The notes under the pieces were generated by a model. The model saw only the letters and a program-made list of their open reading frames with translations. It did no database searches and had not been told where the DNA came from. The position numbers and the translations under genes are program-made. From Verrucomicrobiota bacterium (GTDB lineage Bacteria; Verrucomicrobiota; Verrucomicrobiia; Limisphaerales; AV2), in assembly GCA_003218935.1 (NCBI GenBank), contig QHPA01000120.1:1-6532 (forward strand): DNA of 6,532 nucleotides, in the 5' to 3' direction. How positions within the stretch are numbered: position 1 is the first letter of the stretch; each line of letters begins with the position of its first letter. Shown here piece by piece: positions 4,983-6,532 of the stretch.

Positions 4983-6532
4983 GTTATTGCCATAGGCGAC
5001 CCAATCAAAGTCCACAGTGGTCGTCGCGTCGAACTGCCAGGAGCCGCTTCCCCATTCGACATATGCATTGAACGGATTGACCAGCGGCGCCAAGCCGTCA
5101 AAAACCGGATTCCCATCCCACCACAACTTAACCTTCCCGTCATTCCGCGCGTAGAGATAGGCGGTATGCCAGGCGTTGGTTACAGCCGGGCCGAGGTCCA
5201 TCAAGCTGGTATCCGAGTTGACATAATTCCAGAGTTTGTAACGGCCATTGACCAGCGTGATGGCGGGCGCCGGAGACAAAGGTGTGGAGTGGGTGGTCAA
5301 ACACAACAGATTCTCTTTGCCCGTGGAGCTGAAGGCGACGAGGCGAAATCGCGCGCCGACCGCCAATTCATCCAGGGCCAACGGTCCAACGTTCCATTCT
5401 CTCGCATTCGCGCCCGAGTTGATTCGCAGCGCTTGGTTCGTGGCCCCGAGGTCCGGATCAAAAAAATCGACGATAAGCGTTGTTCCGGCTGTTCCTCCGC
5501 TTTGGGAGGAGATCCAAGGCGACGCGGGCAAGCTGGAACCGCCCAGGAATTGGATCCAGGGACCGCCCGCCCCCACGTCCAGAAAAGCGCCGTTCATGAT
5601 GGATTGACCGATCTGTGTATAGCGCGCGCGCAAGTTGGGGAGATCGCGCGCACTGCGGTTGCCGATGACCTTGATAGAGTAATTGGTGGTCGGAACCCCG
5701 TTCCCGCAGAATACGCCTGCACCAGCACAATCATAATTGTCGCTGTACCAGTCAAATGGGAAGACTCCGACGACCAACGGATCGGTCTGCGCGTAAGTGT
5801 AAATATCGTTTGCTTTTTGGATAAGCTGAGATTCAGTCCCATACCCTTCGGTGGCGCCCGGCATCAGGAAGATTCTTTGAGAACTGTTCATGTAAGACTT
5901 TAACAACCGGAGTTTGGACATCCATTCGGTTCGAGTCGTGCCGGGATTGCCCGAGCTCCCGTAACTTTCGACCGCGATATAATCGATACCGCGGGGAATG
6001 CGGAAATTACTATAGCTCCAAAAGGCGCAACCAACGGTCATCATCGCTGGCACGTCCGGGAACGACAATTTCAATTGGCTGATCTGAGACTCAATGGAGG
6101 CCAGGAGTTGATCCAACCTCGCGTTGTTTCCCCCAGCGACGCAATCGGGTTCGTCCATGGTGAAGAAGGCGAACATATTGGTGGCATAGGGTCGGATCGC
6201 GTCGAGCTGATCTTGAACATTGGGATCGGTAAAGTCCGGAGCAAAAAACATCAGTTTCATTCCCAAGGCCACGGCCTGGTCTGCGGAAGGCCCCGGGCCT
6301 GCGCCCATGGTGAAGTTGACAAAGCCGCGCTGTTCAATGATGGACCCACCCGCCGCCACTGAGCCTGCCCAAAATCCAAAATGTTGAAGGTGATTCTTCA
6401 AACGAAAGAAGCGGCTCGGCGGGCTGACCGGCGCCGTAAGCCCCCAGCGGAGACTGTTGGAAACCGAGGTTTCCGCGGCGGGCTGCCAGTTCGTCGTGCT
6501 CAGGTTCGTGGAAAATTCGAGCCCGAACCCGG
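4977..6532 (-). CDS. Secreted TIM-barrel (glycoside hydrolase-like) protein with C-terminal concanavalin-like domain, 5' end outside window
   Basis: The frame is open to the right edge, so 517 C-terminal residues are visible. Residues 1-43 form a module with STNLSTTNW and a closing RFFRL, common in exported verrucomicrobial proteins. About 50-315 look like a TIM barrel: strand-like MKLMFFAPDF, MFAFFTMDEPD (Glu about 127), AMMTVGCAFW, IDYIAVESYG (Glu about 188), RIFLMPGAT and VGVFPFDWYSD. The acidic residues at strand ends fit a glycoside hydrolase, but I cannot name the family or confirm the catalytic pair. About 350-517 is beta-rich, with LIVDFFDPD, YKLWNYVNSD, WHTAYLYARNDGKVKLWWDG and TTVDFDWVAYGN, resembling a LamG/concanavalin-like carbohydrate-binding domain. 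The TTG at 6401 would cut off the first module and is not the start. An extracellular polysaccharide-related role is inferred. The gene is convergent with the sigma gene. Confidence 0.75.
   Translation of the reverse strand, partial: GFGLEFSTNLSTTNWQPAAETSVSNSLRWGLTAPVSPPSRFFRLKNHLQHFGFWAGSVAAGGSIIEQRGFVNFTMGAGPGPSADQAVALGMKLMFFAPDFTDPNVQDQLDAIRPYATNMFAFFTMDEPDCVAGGNNARLDQLLASIESQISQLKLSFPDVPAMMTVGCAFWSYSNFRIPRGIDYIAVESYGSSGNPGTTRTEWMSKLRLLKSYMNSSQRIFLMPGATEGYGTESQLIQKANDIYTYAQTDPLVVGVFPFDWYSDNYDCAGAGVFCGNGVPTTNYSIKVIGNRSARDLPNLRARYTQIGQSIMNGAFLDVGAGGPWIQFLGGSSLPASPWISSQSGGTAGTTLIVDFFDPDLGATNQALRINSGANAREWNVGPLALDELAVGARFRLVAFSSTGKENLLCLTTHSTPLSPAPAITLVNGRYKLWNYVNSDTSLMDLGPAVTNAWHTAYLYARNDGKVKLWWDGNPVFDGLAPLVNPFNAYVEWGSGSWQFDATTTVDFDWVAYGNNF
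5075..5103. repeat. 29-base direct repeat, copy B (inside coding sequence)
   Basis: This is the presumed source copy. On the minus strand it encodes FDGLAPLVN inside the concanavalin-like domain of the secreted protein. It differs from copy A by one base (C at 5096 against T at 4975), which removes one pair of the hairpin that copy A can form. The copies lie 121 bases apart. Confidence 0.75.

Noticed and set aside
6399..6401. TTG as start codon of the large minus-strand secreted protein
   Set aside because: The frame stays open upstream to the window edge and encodes a recognisable STNL...FFRL module, so the true start lies outside.

Overview
The window looks like chromosomal DNA of a Verrucomicrobiota-type bacterium, possibly Pedosphaera/Limisphaerales-like. 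This is an inference from protein style. One gene encodes a secreted beta-propeller protein opening with the WPQFRGPNGDGHSD motif, common in Planctomycetes and Verrucomicrobia. Another encodes a large exported protein with the STNL...W...FFRL module frequent in verrucomicrobial extracellular proteins. Ribosome binding sites are weak or absent at several starts. No tRNA, rRNA, CRISPR array, insertion sequence or phage gene is visible.

Layout, left to right: (1) the 3' end of an EamA/DMT-family membrane transporter (+), running off the left edge; (2) convergent to it, a minus-strand pair of genes, a stand-alone glutamine amidotransferase (PabA/TrpG type) followed by a secreted PQQ-like beta-propeller protein; (3) a 184-base divergent intergenic region with two tandem, near-identical promoter-like elements 63 bases apart; (4) a plus-strand cluster of a YciI/DGPF-domain protein, a PhnB-like VOC protein, a short relic of an SRPBCC-type gene, and an ECF sigma factor with a long C-terminal extension (ECF42-type); (5) convergent to the sigma factor, the 3' part of a large secreted TIM-barrel plus concanavalin-like protein (-), running off the right edge.

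The central part is the coherent system. ECF42-type sigma factors have no classical anti-sigma factor, carry a TPR-like C-terminal extension, and are genetically tied to DGPF (YciI) proteins. Here the sigma gene lies downstream of the YciI and VOC genes. Upstream of those genes are two elements with a TGTCC-type -35 and a CGTC-type -10, both with a 17-base spacer, which is the promoter architecture expected for this sigma group. The sigma factor probably drives the YciI-VOC transcription unit. Between VOC and sigma, 27 in-frame codons resemble the C-terminus of an SRPBCC-domain protein, a frequent third partner in such clusters, and suggest that this partner was deleted.

The observations most worth checking are the tandem promoter pair with an inverted repeat framing each -10 block, the SRPBCC deletion scar, and a 29-base duplication that places a copy of coding sequence across the stop codon of the large secreted protein, in the junction between convergent genes.
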